Origin: Paenibacillus apiarius
GTDB lineage: Bacteria; Bacillota; Bacilli; Paenibacillales; Paenibacillaceae
DNA length: 64,000 nucleotides
Reading direction: 5' to 3'
Assembly: GCF_017052585.1 (NCBI RefSeq)
Contig: NZ_JAFFHZ010000001.1
Coordinates: 5,642,001-5,706,000, forward strand
The stretch's first letter is position 1; the number at the start of each line of letters is the position of its first letter. A model generated the notes under the pieces. The model was not told the origin of the DNA. It was given only the letters and a program-made list of their open reading frames with translations, and did not search any database. The translations under genes and the position numbers were made by a program. Positions 27,392 through 36,162 of the stretch are shown here, one piece after another.

Positions 27392-27793
27392 TTAATGCCG
27401 GATTTGTCCCCGAATTTCACCGTCTGGATGCTGCACGGTATGCACGTTGACGTAAGTGTTATCTCTTTGGATCTCCCGAATTAAGTCATTAAGCGTTCTG
27501 CCTTGCAGAGGACCGACCAAATCGCGGTTGGTCAAAACACCTCTTACGACGCCGCGTCTAACGGAAATGCCGAATTTAGACGGTCCGAATAAAAAGGCGA
27601 CAATGGGGCCGTTTTGTCCTCTCCGTCCAAGATGGATATGGGCTTGAGTGATCCGGGCGATATTATTGACGACAAGACGGAACCTTAATCGAGTGCCGTT
27701 AGCGCTAAGCTGAAAAATCGCATTCCCGGTAGCGACCGTTCTTACAGGAGGCACCTCGCTGAGTCCAGATAACAAAGCCCTAAAGGTTCTAAT
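27392..27793 (-). CDS. CHRD-domain protein with probable non-canonical start
   Basis: A CHRD (chordin-like) domain protein: LSGLSEVPPVRTVATGNAIF, LVVNNIARITQAHIHLGRRGQNGPIVAFLF, and a C-terminal VNVHTVQHPDGEIRGQI, with the characteristic HIH and HPDGEIRGQ motifs. Such proteins are found in spore and envelope fractions; function is unproven. The nearest usual start is a TTG at 27775, which has no ribosome site and would cut into the first strand of the domain. The frame is open to a TGA at 27802. GAGGAG lies nine bases before an ATT at 27793, which would give (M)RTFRALLSGLSEVPPV, a complete family N-terminus. An ATT start is therefore proposed. Confidence 0.75.
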   Translation of the reverse strand: MRTFRALLSGLSEVPPVRTVATGNAIFQLSANGTRLRFRLVVNNIARITQAHIHLGRRGQNGPIVAFLFGPSKFGISVRRGVVRGVLTNRDLVGPLQGRTLNDLIREIQRDNTYVNVHTVQHPDGEIRGQIRH

Positions 27794-28069
27794 AAGTCTT
27801 CACTCCTCACTATGCAACGATGATTTAAACATATTCAAAAAAGAAAGGAGTGGATTGTGTATTCGCCTTGGATTTTTTTACGAAAAAAATACGGATAAAG
27901 GGAGCTTCTGAAACGAAATATATCGTGGCCGGTGAAGGAATCCGGTTGGCCCATACACTCTGAAAAGAGGCTGATTTTTTAGACAAGCGCCAAAGCAAAT
28001 CTATCTCCCCGTAATAGTATAATACTGTAACACCAAGATTAAGCAGCTTTTATGAGGAGGAATGAAAAC

Positions 28070-28867
28070 ATGTCTTGTGATGATCGGGATTGCCGCGTTG
28101 TCGAATCAACTACACTGGCTGAATGCGATAACGAAAAACACGATCCGCATTGGCCAACGATTAAGGTTCCACTAGTATTAGCAGAGCGCGAGGTTCAAGT
28201 TAACGTGGAGGCTCTGATTAGCTTGGATGAACCTGCCTTGGAAATTAAACGCATTAAGAAGAAAGTATTTTTGGAGCAGTGCAAATTGGTTCCGACCGAT
28301 TTCCATGGCAAATGGGTGACCAGAGCCAAATTGTACCTCAGAGGGTTCATCCGCAAAAATATTGAATATGCTACAGCCGACAGATCTCCTACGGATACTG
28401 CTGTTTGCGGAAGAATTCTTCATACGACGGCGCACGTTCCTTTCCAATGTGTCACAGAAATCAAATTCGGCAAAGTGAAGCCAGAGCTTATATCCGAAAG
28501 AGTAGAAGAGTTCGAGTTCTTGGGCAAAGACGAAATGTCGCCTCGGCTTGATAAAACATTGTTCAGTCACGATGTATTCTTTAACGAGCAGCCTTTCTGC
28601 GAACTGGTGAAGGTCAGATTCCATGAACTCGACCTTGGCGAAGACTTCGACTACGATGATGATCTGCCTCGCAGAGAGAAGACGTTCCGCAAACTGCGCG
28701 AAAAAATCGTTGTGCACGTAACCGTAAAAGTGTTGCAAAAGCAGCAAGTTCCATTGCCATTGGGCCATAAAGATGATGATGATGATTGCAAAGACCATAA
28801 AGACCACGATGACCACAAAGACTATAGAAAAGATTATGGCAAAGACTACAAAAAAGATTATAAGTAA
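28070..28867 (+). CDS. CsxC-like spore/exosporium protein with charged repeat tail
   Basis: A 265-residue hydrophilic protein. The body (residues 1-225) has IKVPLVLAEREVQVNVEA, then KRIKKKVFLEQCKLVP, and later HTTAHVPFQCVTEIKF, a beta-rich arrangement that resembles the CsxC family of clostridial and Paenibacillus exosporium proteins, where a duplicated sheet-like domain is usual. Scattered Cys residues (SCDDRDC, AECD, EQC, AVCG, FQC, PFC, DDC) could cross-link. The C-terminal tail from about 240 is a run of Lys/Asp/His/Tyr repeats (KDHKDHDDHKDY then KDYGKDYKKDYK). The ATG at 28070 is preceded by GAGGAGG at nine bases; the frame to 28052 is only upstream. A spore-surface role is inferred. Confidence 0.7.
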   Translation: MSCDDRDCRVVESTTLAECDNEKHDPHWPTIKVPLVLAEREVQVNVEALISLDEPALEIKRIKKKVFLEQCKLVPTDFHGKWVTRAKLYLRGFIRKNIEYATADRSPTDTAVCGRILHTTAHVPFQCVTEIKFGKVKPELISERVEEFEFLGKDEMSPRLDKTLFSHDVFFNEQPFCELVKVRFHELDLGEDFDYDDDLPRREKTFRKLREKIVVHVTVKVLQKQQVPLPLGHKDDDDDCKDHKDHDDHKDYRKDYGKDYKKDYK

Positions 28868-28881
28868 CACCAACACCGCTT

Positions 28882-28906
28882 AGCTGCCGAGAAATTCTCG
28901 ACAGCT
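28882..28906 (+). terminator. Terminator after the CsxC-like gene
   Basis: AGCTGCCGAGAA and TTCTCGACAGCT pair with one mismatch over 12 bases and are followed by a run of T (TTTTTT). It is a good Rho-independent terminator. Confidence 0.8.
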
Positions 28907-28979
28907 TTTTTCATGTTTGAGGCATATCAGTTCACTCGCTTACCGCTCGTTATAAAGGTTCAAATAGGAGGGGATTCCT

Positions 28980-29392
28980 TACAACTTATAATGTTTCATA
29001 CGAAGGCGAGCTTGCGATGGAACGAATCATTGAAAAAGGATCTGGTGCTATGGCTCGATCACACAGGCAAAGAAGATATTTCGCTTGTAAGTGGAAAAGG
29101 GGCTAATCTTGGGGAAATGTTCCGGGCGGGATTTCCGATTCCACGGGCATTTAGCGTGTCGGCTCTAGCTTATAAACGGCAGCTCGCACAAACGGTTATA
29201 GGCAGTAAGTTGGACGAATTACTAAGAAATCATGCGGAAGATCCTGAATATCAAAGCCAAGCAGCAAAACAATGGTTTCTGGCAATTCCAATGCTGCCGG
29301 AGATTGAGAACCGCATTCGTGAATATTATCGTCAAATGGGCAATCAAATACGTGTGGCAGTACGTTCCTTGGCAACAGCAGAGGATTTACCG
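28980..29392 (+). pseudogene. PEP-synthase/rifampin-phosphotransferase-type enzyme, N-terminal remnant
   Basis: The N-terminal ATP-grasp part of a phosphoenolpyruvate synthase or rifampin-phosphotransferase-like enzyme. It reads VLWLDHTGKEDISLVSGKGANL, then GEMFRAGFPIPRAFSVSALAY, and AVRSLATAEDLP, where functional family members have AVRSSATAEDLP followed by the SFAG loop. The reading breaks exactly after EDLP at the left inverted repeat of an IS256 element (about 29392). The remaining pieces of the gene lie about 2.7 kb further on, at 32110-32975, after the inserted material. The Ser-to-Leu change in AVRSS is consistent with loss of constraint after inactivation. Confidence 0.85.
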
Positions 29393-30228
29393 AGTCTGTA
29401 AAATACTTTGTGTAAACTCTTAAATCTACTAAAATGAAAGTAACAGAAATGGACACGCATTTGGGCTATGAGAGGTATGATGTGCAGAACAAGCAGACGG
29501 CGAATAGCCGTAATGGCAAGAGAAAGAAGACGATAACCAGTGAGTACGGAGAGCAGCAGATTTCCGTTCCCCAAGACCGCCTCAGCGAGTTCGAGCCCAT
29601 CGTGGTGAAGAAGAATCAGACGAGCATCATCGGCATCGAGGACCAGATTATCGCGCTCTACGCCAAGGGCGTCAGTACACGGGAGATTCAAGATCATCTC
29701 CAGAATGTGTACGGCATCGACGTGTCCCCGACGATGATCTCAAACGTAACGAACAAGATCATTCCCTTGGTTAAGGAGTGGCAGAACCGCCCGTTGCAAG
29801 GCGTTTATTCGGTTGTTTTCCTGGACGCCATTCGTAAACAAAGCGGCCCACATGGTCATCGGCATCGATCTGGACGGCAACAAGGACCTACTGGGCATGT
29901 GAATCGGTGAAAACGAGTCCGCGAAGTTCTGGCTCAGCGTCCTGAACGACCTTAAGAATCGCGGAGTGCAGGACATCCTGATCACCTGTGTCGACAACCT
30001 CACCGGCTTCTCTCAAGCCATCTCCGCCTGCTTTCCGAAAACGGAGATCCAAAATGCATCATCCATCAGATTCGTCATTCGACGCGCTATGTCTCCTACA
30101 AGGATCTGAAGAAGGTGACAGCGGACTTGAAGCCTATCTACAAGGCTGCGACAGAGGAAATGTCATTGCTTGAGCTGGATCGATTGGAGCTTCGTATGAA
30201 TGAGTTTACACAAAATCCTTGACAGACC
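29392..30228 (+). mobile_element. IS256-family element, internally deleted
   Basis: A degenerate IS256-family insertion sequence. A left inverted repeat at about 29392-29421 (GAGTCTGTAAAATACTTTGT and on to TAAACTC) is matched by a right one at about 30202-30228 (GAGTTTACACAAAATCCTTG, then ACAGACCC). The transposase begins in frame at 29434 without its usual N-terminus and has SEYGEQQISVPQDRLSEFEP, IIALYAKGVSTREIQDHL and YGIDVSPTMISNVTNKI. It then shifts frame near 29840 and again near 30040 (ILITCVDNLTGFSQAISACF; RHSTRYVSYKDLKKVTADL). The C-terminal third, with the last catalytic Glu region, is missing and the right repeat follows directly. At about 840 bases instead of 1.3 kb the element is dead. 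It interrupts the PEP-synthase-like gene. Confidence 0.85.
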
Positions 30229-30310
30229 CGTGCAATACATTCGAGCAATTGAAGAAAGATATGGATGCCTATATCTATTTTTTAACAATGAGAGGTTTTA
30301 GACAAAATTA
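30229..30310 (+). mobile_element. IS3-family OrfB C-terminal remnant
   Basis: Directly after the IS256 right repeat one reads FEQLKKDMDAYIYF and then, one base out of frame, NNERF. This is the typical tail of an IS3-family (IS150-like) transposase, where FEQLKKDLDDYIYFYNNERF is common. A stop interrupts it. It shows that a second insertion sequence had landed at the same spot. The following hairpin at 30338 is typical of such element ends. Confidence 0.55.
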
Positions 30311-30337
30311 TTACTTCAGTTTTAATACTGTCTACTT

Positions 30338-30363
30338 GACGGGGGCAAGATCACACCCCCGTC
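30338..30363 (+). terminator. GC-rich terminator downstream of the IS3 remnant
   Basis: GACGGGGGC and the partner ending in CCCCCGTC pair around a loop (AAGATCACA region) and are followed by seven T residues on the plus strand. It most likely ended the IS3 transcript and now faces the end of the minus-strand GH18 gene. Confidence 0.65.
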
Positions 30364-30393
30364 TTTTTTTATAGACAGCTTTTTGGGAAGTAT

Positions 30394-31371
30394 TTAGTTA
30401 TTTTTCAAGACATCAATTAATCTTTTTGTCCAACTAAAGTCTGTTTCAGTAATTGTATTGTCTCCATATTCTTTTCCATCTCTATCGATGGCATAGATAA
30501 ACATTCCTCCCTTAGGACCATCTTCCGGTTGCCAAACAGCATATTTGTAAGCTCTACTTGTTTCAAATGGTTCCTGAGTATCACCCCAGTTTGCGCCTAA
30601 TTCTTCCTGAAAAGATATCCCCGGAAGAAACTGTTCAGGGAAGATCGTATCTTTATAAGTTGCCCATGTACTATCTAATCTACCAGGGTCTCTGCCATAA
30701 GCTTGTAGAAACAAATAATCACAAAATGGAGCTACTTTTTTGAATAGACTATGATTGTCTTTGTTTGTATCATAGATAAGCAGCTTGCCACTATTCGACA
30801 TTGGTCCTAACCGTTTAGACAGAGCTTCAAAAACACCAAAAGCTTTTGTTTCTTTTTCTTGAGTTAAAGTTTCCTCCATATCAATATCTAAGCCATCTAA
30901 ATTGTAGGGAGTCAAGTATTTATCTATTAAGGATTGCGCATGAACATCATATTCTTTGGATGTGGGCAGTGTACCAATACTAGGTACGTTATATAGCTCC
31001 CTTATGTCTATAGTGCGTATCACTTTGGTTTGACGTTCGTGCAAGATAGGCACATACGTATCACGAAGCGTGTCCCAAAATAGTTGTTCATCTGTACCTG
31101 GTTTTACATAGTGGAAGACGGAAACGATATCGATTTCTTCAGGAATGTCTGTCATAGCTGTCACATTAGGGTATGGTAAAGTTGAATTTGCATCATGAGG
31201 CATGGTTACGTCACGCCATGTTCTATAGTATGCCATCATTACAGGAGCTTTTTGAGCTTCAGTTAACTCGTTTACTATAGAAGTTGAAGGACTAGCTGTA
31301 ATAATTGAGCCACTTACCAAAGATAAAATTAAAATTGTCGACAAGATTAACAACATTGATGTTTTCTTCAT
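30394..31371 (-). CDS. Secreted GH18 endo-beta-N-acetylglucosaminidase (EndoH/F-like)
   Basis: A 325-residue exported glycosidase. The signal peptide is hydrophobic (LLILSTILILSLVSGSII). The barrel begins PVMMAYYRTWRDV, and the catalytic motif DxxDxDxE is seen as LDGLDIDMEE (about residues 157-166), where the last Glu of DIDME is the general acid. CDYLFLQAYGR is the later Gln/Tyr strand found in EndoH/EndoF-like GH18 enzymes. Those enzymes cut the chitobiose core of N-linked glycans; the chitin substrate cannot be excluded. GGGAG precedes the ATG. The gene looks intact but is surrounded by relics of IS256, IS3 and ISL3 elements and sits inside the broken PEP-synthase-like gene, so it was probably brought in as passenger DNA. 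Confidence 0.88.
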   Translation of the reverse strand: MKKTSMLLILSTILILSLVSGSIITASPSTSIVNELTEAQKAPVMMAYYRTWRDVTMPHDANSTLPYPNVTAMTDIPEEIDIVSVFHYVKPGTDEQLFWDTLRDTYVPILHERQTKVIRTIDIRELYNVPSIGTLPTSKEYDVHAQSLIDKYLTPYNLDGLDIDMEETLTQEKETKAFGVFEALSKRLGPMSNSGKLLIYDTNKDNHSLFKKVAPFCDYLFLQAYGRDPGRLDSTWATYKDTIFPEQFLPGISFQEELGANWGDTQEPFETSRAYKYAVWQPEDGPKGGMFIYAIDRDGKEYGDNTITETDFSWTKRLIDVLKNN

Positions 31372-31439
31372 AAAAGATAACTCCCTTCCCTAAATGATAA
31401 TATTTGAGATAATAAAGTAAGCGGTTACATTTCAGAGGG

Positions 31440-31830
31440 AATTCCGTCTTTATACCGAATACGATTTCGGTGAAGTAATGTCGTTGTTGCTAAGCCTTAT
31501 TGCGATTATGACAGCCTTCAACAGTTGCAATCGTCCATCGGCAGTGCCGATAGTTTACAATTTCATCTTTCCAGCTACGCATCGTGCTCCATCGGTTCTC
31601 CTTGCTCTAACCACGCTCAACCTCAGGTTTGCAACAGTAAAGGTTGGAGAGCAGTCATACCATGTTGTAAGTGCTCCCATCCCTCACGCAGAACGGGTGA
31701 GTAATCTAATAAAGCTTCCAGTCGTTTTCTACTCTTATCTGGATTTAGACTTTGGGATAGGCCTTGGCTTGTGGCGCCAGCTTGCGCTGTACTTCATCCT
31801 AAATTATGAACCATTTTAAAACCTCCCCGA
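31440..31830 (-). mobile_element. ISL3-family transposase C-terminal remnant
   Basis: On the minus strand, from about 31590 downwards, the codons read RSWKDEIVNYRHCRWTIATV and EGCHNRNKA, a stop, then QQRHYFTE. This is the well-known C-terminus of ISL3-family transposases (usually NYHRCRWTNATVEG, then NRIKALQRRHYF). Upstream codons to about 31820 carry further stops and frame changes. The plus-strand frame covering 31478-31819 is only a shadow of this relic. Confidence 0.75.
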
Positions 31831-31834
31831 ATAA

Positions 31835-31969
31835 TTATTCATGTATTTCACTCTCGATTTGCTTGGCGTAAATTCCTGCGCCCTTATGAGTCAAGAACGT
31901 GAATGGATCGCCACTTTTTCTCGTTATATCAAAGGGCTTATTCAGTAATTTAAGCTGCAAAAGTCAAGT
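31835..31969 (-). pseudogene. Short C-terminal remnant of an unrecognised protein
   Basis: A minus-strand frame without a start codon reads LQLKLLNKPFDITRKSGDPF, TFLTHKGAGIYAKQ, IESEIHE and stops at 31835-31837. It has the look of a real protein tail, but I do not recognise the family. The rest up to 32109 holds nothing I can identify. Confidence 0.3.
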
Positions 31970-32109
31970 CATTTATATAATCGTCCAGAAACACAAAAAA
32001 TTAATAGGTATAATTGACTAATAATCATCTGCGCAAAATTAATACTATTATCCTGATTTGGTCCCCACTACTTCTTCTTTGGTCTGTAAAATAAGCTACC
32101 TCGCTATAG

Positions 32110-32975
32110 TTGATGGCTCGTCTTCCGCAGTTTGCTCGCAAGAGGTTTCTGCATGTACTCATCGACCATTTTCCCGAGCCGCTGCGCCCTTTCGATTTCG
32201 ATCACAGCCTTATTCCGGCCATTGCCGGAGTGAGGCGGGCAGCCAAAGAATTAGGTGTGGAGATACCTATAGATATTACCTACCCGCATCCTAACGGGTT
32301 AATTCTATTCAACCCGCCGGTCCCAGCCAACTTGCGAACTTTAGCAAGATTGCCTGCGGCCTGGCTGAGGCTTAAAGGATGGATGAATTATGATCCGCTG
32401 CAAGAATGGTTGAAGGTGGATCAACCGTATTTGCGTTTATGAATGACAATCCCTGCCTAGCGTTCAAAGCGGAGCTGCAACGCTTCATGGACGAACATGG
32501 ATGTCGATGCGCATCAGGAATGGAACCGCAGCCGAGCTATCCGGCATGGAAAGATGAGCCTGACAACGTATTAGATCGTGGCCCTTCTTCGGGATTGCGC
32601 CGAACGGCTTGCTGCAAGGCTTGTGACAGAAGGGAAAATACGCCATGCACGGGATCTGTATTACTTGTCGGTAAATGAATTGGAGGACCTTATTGACGGC
32701 AAGCAAGCAGAGGCATTAAGTCAAGGTGAAGCCGAGGGTGTCGTAAAGGTTATACGCGGGCCTCAAGAGTTCCACAAACTGAAGCCAGGCGATATTCTGG
32801 TATGTACGAATACGAATCCCGCCTGGACACCGCTCTTCTCCGTTGCCGCAGCCGTTGTCACAGATACGGGCGGCGTATTGTCCCACTCGGCCATTGTAGC
32901 AAGAGAATACGGTATCCCCGCTGTCAAGGCATGCGGAAACGCCACCAAAGTCCTCGCTGATGGAGAGCGGGTTAT
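32110..32975 (+). pseudogene. PEP-synthase/rifampin-phosphotransferase-type enzyme, central and C-terminal remnant
   Basis: Continuation of the broken gene that starts at 28980. A central piece (32110-32442) reads FPEPLRPFDFDHSLIPAIAG and DITYPHPNGLILFNPP. A shift near 32440 gives FKAELQRFMDEHGCRCAS, MEPQPSYPAWKDEPDNVL. Another shift near 32580 gives the phosphohistidine-swivel domain: RDLYYLSVNELEDLI, KLKPGDILVCTNTNPAWTPL and GGVLSHSAIVAREYGIPAV, in which the catalytic His of LSHSAIVAREYG is kept. The order and spacing are those of the family, so one ancestral gene explains both parts. It ends in LADGERV at about 32975, where unrelated codons begin. Confidence 0.82.
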
Positions 32976-33265
32976 ATGCTGCATGAGAAAAAAGAACTTA
33001 TTGTCATGTTTTTCGGAGAAGCACACGAAATCAAAAAGTGCGTGACCGACTTGTCATGACGATTGAAGAGGGCTTACAGCCTTTGCATCATCTATTGAAA
33101 CAAAAGATAACAAAGGACGACGACTATCTTTTTTTAGCCATACGCAATGTCCAGACGAGTTTAGTCATGTATTTTTTGTTGTATGACAGGTTTCAAACCG
33201 ATCCAGTTGAAAGAAAACGTTATATCAACATGACCGTTCAGCAGTTCATAAAAGTAATTACGTAA
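32976..33265 (+). pseudogene. Probable TetR-family regulator, C-terminal remnant
   Basis: After the end of the PEP-synthase-like relic one reads LHEKKELIVMFFGEAHEIKK and, one base shifted at about 33038, VRDRLVMTIEEGLQPLHHLL, NVQTSLVMYFLLYDRFQTD and a stop at 33263-33265. All-helical, with the feel of a TetR ligand-binding domain; the DNA-binding half is missing. The assignment is tentative. Confidence 0.4.
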
Positions 33266-33600
33266 TTTTTAACTAAGAGCAAGATGACAGCAGGTTACGT
33301 AGAGGTCAAGGAGAAAGCTGGAGCGGATTATTGCGGAATGATCAGCCTATATCCTATATCCAGAGCAATTGCTGTCGGAACAACTACTCAGCGCTTGTTC
33401 AACCAGAAGAGGGTAAGGTGAACGATATGTTCAGGATGGAAAGCTTCAGCTCCCTGACGAGTCTGATCCGAATTTGTTGGATGAGCGAACCAAGCTGCTG
33501 AAGAAGTTTCAGGAGAATCATGATCGGACAGAAATCGGCGGAGGAAATGAGCAAGCTGATTCAGAACAGGGTAATGACGTATTTAAATGAATAAATTAAG
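33266..33600 (+). other. Region of coding fragments without an intact gene
   Basis: Reading fragments (GADYCGMISLYPISRAIAVG, then in another frame YVQDGKLQLPDESDPNLLDE and LLKKFQENHDR) look like parts of decayed coding sequence but no start or full frame exists. I do not recognise them. The stretch ends at a strong terminator. Confidence 0.3.
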
Positions 33601-33629
33601 AAAAAGGTCGGTGCTGAACCGACCTTTTT
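33601..33629 (+). terminator. Strong terminator
   Basis: AAAAAGGTCGG and CCGACCTTTTT form a perfect 11-bp stem with a 7-base loop (TGCTGAA), ending in a T-run. Confidence 0.85.
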
Positions 33630-33725
33630 TAAAACAAACGGCTTGCGGCTTACAAAATTATGGGAGTTGTGTCCAGTTGTATCGCTTGGTATAACAAAAG
33701 GATATGGAACCGTTCATCACAAGAT

Positions 33726-34268
33726 CTACTGTTCCAGATATCGGTATAACGTTGATTTGCTTATCCCGGTCGCTTCCTTAATTTCGGCTAACGTATACGA
33801 TTTGCTTTGATACATAAGAATCGCACGCTGTACGTTCTCGTCCGGCTTTCGGGGCCGTCCCGCCGAATGGCCCTTCTGCTTGGCCTCGTAGAGACCATTC
33901 TTTGTTTTCTGACTGATCGCGTCACTCTGGAATTCTAGAAGCTGCTTGACCGTTTCTTTGAACCGGGCCCCCATAGTCGTAGCGGTGTCTATCTTTTCAT
34001 GAATGGTGTACAGATAAGCGTTCTTCGCTTCCAATGCCTCTAGCAGTTCCATTAGGTGTCTCGTAGAGTCGGCGAAAGTAAATAGTCTTGCAACGACAAC
34101 TTTATCTCCGGAATTCAAGCTCGCCATCATGCTCTTCAGCTTCGTTCTTCGTTTGGCATAGGCGTGTTCCTCTTGAACGATGATCTCGCATTTCAAGTTG
34201 TGCAATTGTTTCATCTGCCGGACGCAGTGTTCATCTTCGACATAAGGTCTCATGTATCCAATTAACAC
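33726..34268 (-). CDS. Serine-recombinase-like protein lacking catalytic residues
   Basis: A 180-residue protein with the resolvase/invertase architecture: an N-terminal resolvase fold (about residues 1-135) and a C-terminal helix-turn-helix (SYTLAEIKEATGISKSTLYRYL), joined by GRPRKPDENV. In active members the start is GYARVS with the nucleophilic Ser; here it is GYMRPY, with Tyr at that place. The catalytic block normally KLDRLSRS reads RLFTFADS, so both active-site arginines are gone. The rest of the fold (DTATTMGARFKETVKQLLEFQSD) is kept. It starts with GTG at 34268 behind TAGGAGCG. It probably binds DNA without recombining it. No inverted repeats were seen around it. Confidence 0.85.
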   Translation of the reverse strand: MLIGYMRPYVEDEHCVRQMKQLHNLKCEIIVQEEHAYAKRRTKLKSMMASLNSGDKVVVARLFTFADSTRHLMELLEALEAKNAYLYTIHEKIDTATTMGARFKETVKQLLEFQSDAISQKTKNGLYEAKQKGHSAGRPRKPDENVQRAILMYQSKSYTLAEIKEATGISKSTLYRYLEQ

Positions 34269-34457
34269 TATTTTCGCTCCTAATCAACCAAAGATTTAAT
34301 TCTATCATAGCATAAAACGTCCTTCTACGAAAAAAATATTCCTATAAAGGTTCCATTTTGGGGCGAATGGTGCTACACTAATTCCTGCAAAAGGAGTGAA
34401 AAGAACCTATACATTTTTCATTTTCAACTCTATAAAAATAGGATGAGGTGTGGGTAA

Positions 34458-35909
34458 GTGGTAAAGAGAATACAGACAGAATGGTTGTCGAATGTAAGAG
34501 CCGATATTCTATCTGGTATCGTCGTAGCATTGGCTCTCATTCCAGAAGCCATTGCCTTCTCCATTATTGCCGGCGTCGATCCCATGGTCGGTCTGTATGC
34601 GTCATTTTGCATTGCAGTCATTATCGCTTTCGTGGGGGGACGCCCGGGAATGATTTCAGCGGCAACAGGAGCGATGGCGCTCTTGATGGCACCGTTGGTG
34701 AAGGAGCACGGCTTGAATTATTTATTGGCCGCAACCATTTTAACGGGGATTATTCAGATTGTTTTTGGCGTGTGCAAAGTGGCACAGCTGATGAAATTTA
34801 TTCCGCGTGCAGTCATGATAGGTTTTGTCAATGCGCTGGCCATTCTTATCTTTATGGCGCAAGTTCCGCATTTTATCGGCATATCGACTTTAACTTATGT
34901 ATTTGTGGGGCTTACTTTGCTTATCGTTTATACGGTGCCAAGATTCTTCAAGGCAATTCCGGCGCCGTTAATTGCGATTATCGTCTTAACGGCAGCAGCG
35001 ATTATGGGAAAGCTGGATCTTGGAACAGTAGGGGATTTAGGCAACATCACGCAGACACTGCCCTCTTTTTTGATACCGGATGTTCCTTTTGATTTTGACA
35101 CACTCGCCATTATTTTTCCATACTCTTTGGCACTTGCCGTTGTTGGTCTTCTGGAATCTTTGCTAACTTCCTCGATTGTCGATGAGATGACAGACACAAG
35201 CAGCAACAAGAATAGGGAGGCCCGGGGCCAAGGAATTGCGAACGTAATAAACGGCTTCTTCGGAGGCATGGCAGGTTGCGCGATGATTGGGCAATCGGTA
35301 ATCAATGTGAAATCAGGCGGGCGAGGCAGATTGTCTACGCTTGTAGCAGGCATGTTCCTCATGTTTCTCATTATTGTGCTTGGTGAGCTGGTCGTTCAAA
35401 TTCCGATGCCGGTTCTGGCAGGTATCATGATCATGGTATCCATAGGAACATTTGACTGGTCATCCTTCACGTATCTGAGAAAAGCGCCGAAGACGGATGC
35501 GCTTGTAATGCTGACTACTGTCATCATTGTAGTGGTGACCCATGACTTGTCGAAGGGTGTTATTGCAGGTGTGCTGTTAAGTGCGATCTTCTTCGTAGCG
35601 AAAATTTCCAAAATCAAGGTCAGGCAGAAACAGGTTGGAGACAAGCAACTGTTCCAAGTGGAAGGACAACTGTTCTTTGCGTCCACAAACAGCTTTGTCG
35701 ATGCCTTTGATCTGAGCTGTCAAGGGCAGGAGATTGTCATTGATTTCTCGAATGCCCATATATGGGATGATTCTGGTGTTGGAGCCATTGATAAAGTGGC
35801 GATCAAGTATCAGGAGAACAACAATAAAGTAACTATTAAAGGACTTAACTCATCCAGTAAGAGCTTAGTAGAACGTTTAGCTCAGACTGCCAAACTTGCT
35901 GCTCATTAA
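34458..35909 (+). CDS. SulP-family anion transporter with STAS domain
   Basis: A 483-residue membrane transporter of the SulP (SLC26-like) family. About eleven to twelve helices, starting with the family signature [35 protein letters not shown], followed by [23 protein letters not shown] short C-terminal STAS domain (about residues 395-483) has [20 protein letters not shown] and [23 protein letters not shown], the latter with the usual Asp-Asp-Ser site. Members carry sulfate, bicarbonate or other anions; this short branch resembles the bicarbonate/sulfate transporters of Bacillota. GTG at 34458 starts the frame, with GAGGTG upstream. It is monocistronic. The specificity is not deducible. Confidence 0.92.
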   Translation: MVKRIQTEWLSNVRADILSGIVVALALIPEAIAFSIIAGVDPMVGLYASFCIAVIIAFVGGRPGMISAATGAMALLMAPLVKEHGLNYLLAATILTGIIQIVFGVCKVAQLMKFIPRAVMIGFVNALAILIFMAQVPHFIGISTLTYVFVGLTLLIVYTVPRFFKAIPAPLIAIIVLTAAAIMGKLDLGTVGDLGNITQTLPSFLIPDVPFDFDTLAIIFPYSLALAVVGLLESLLTSSIVDEMTDTSSNKNREARGQGIANVINGFFGGMAGCAMIGQSVINVKSGGRGRLSTLVAGMFLMFLIIVLGELVVQIPMPVLAGIMIMVSIGTFDWSSFTYLRKAPKTDALVMLTTVIIVVVTHDLSKGVIAGVLLSAIFFVAKISKIKVRQKQVGDKQLFQVEGQLFFASTNSFVDAFDLSCQGQEIVIDFSNAHIWDDSGVGAIDKVAIKYQENNNKVTIKGLNSSSKSLVERLAQTAKLAAH

Positions 35910-35985
35910 GCCCCAACCATAGTTGAATTTGCGAATAAAAAGCAGGCCGATATGGTCATGTCGGCAGCAGAGGGTTGAATGTATG

Positions 35986-36029
35986 AAAAACCCTGATTTT
36001 CCATCATGAAGAGGAAAGTCAGGGTTTTT
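35986..36029 (+). terminator. Terminator after the SulP gene
   Basis: AAAAACCCTGA and TCAGGGTTTTT form a perfect 11-bp stem around a 22-base loop, ending in a T-run. No comparable terminator is seen for the minus-strand transport operon that ends at 36163. Confidence 0.75.
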
Positions 36030-36162
36030 GCCCAACTAAAGCGCTGTGTTAATGACTGAGCAAGGAAGTCATCGCTTTTTCATCTAATGTCATTTCTCCG
36101 ATAGGATTAAATATTGAAAATCGATTGCGTTAAGCATGAATATGGGTCTTACTACCGTCTGA

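Noticed and set aside
27945..27965. CATACACT resembling a sigma-E -10 element upstream of the CsxC-like gene
   Set aside because: No matching -35 element at the required spacing; promoter not supported despite the attractive spore context.
28178..28876. A 232-codon open frame on the minus strand opposite the CsxC-like gene
   Set aside because: It is an antisense shadow produced by the codon bias of the plus-strand gene; no ribosome site, and the translation is a hydrophobic low-complexity string.
31478..31819. A 113-codon plus-strand frame starting MSLLLSLIAIM
   Set aside because: The minus strand of the same bases reads an ISL3 transposase tail, so the plus-strand frame is a shadow.
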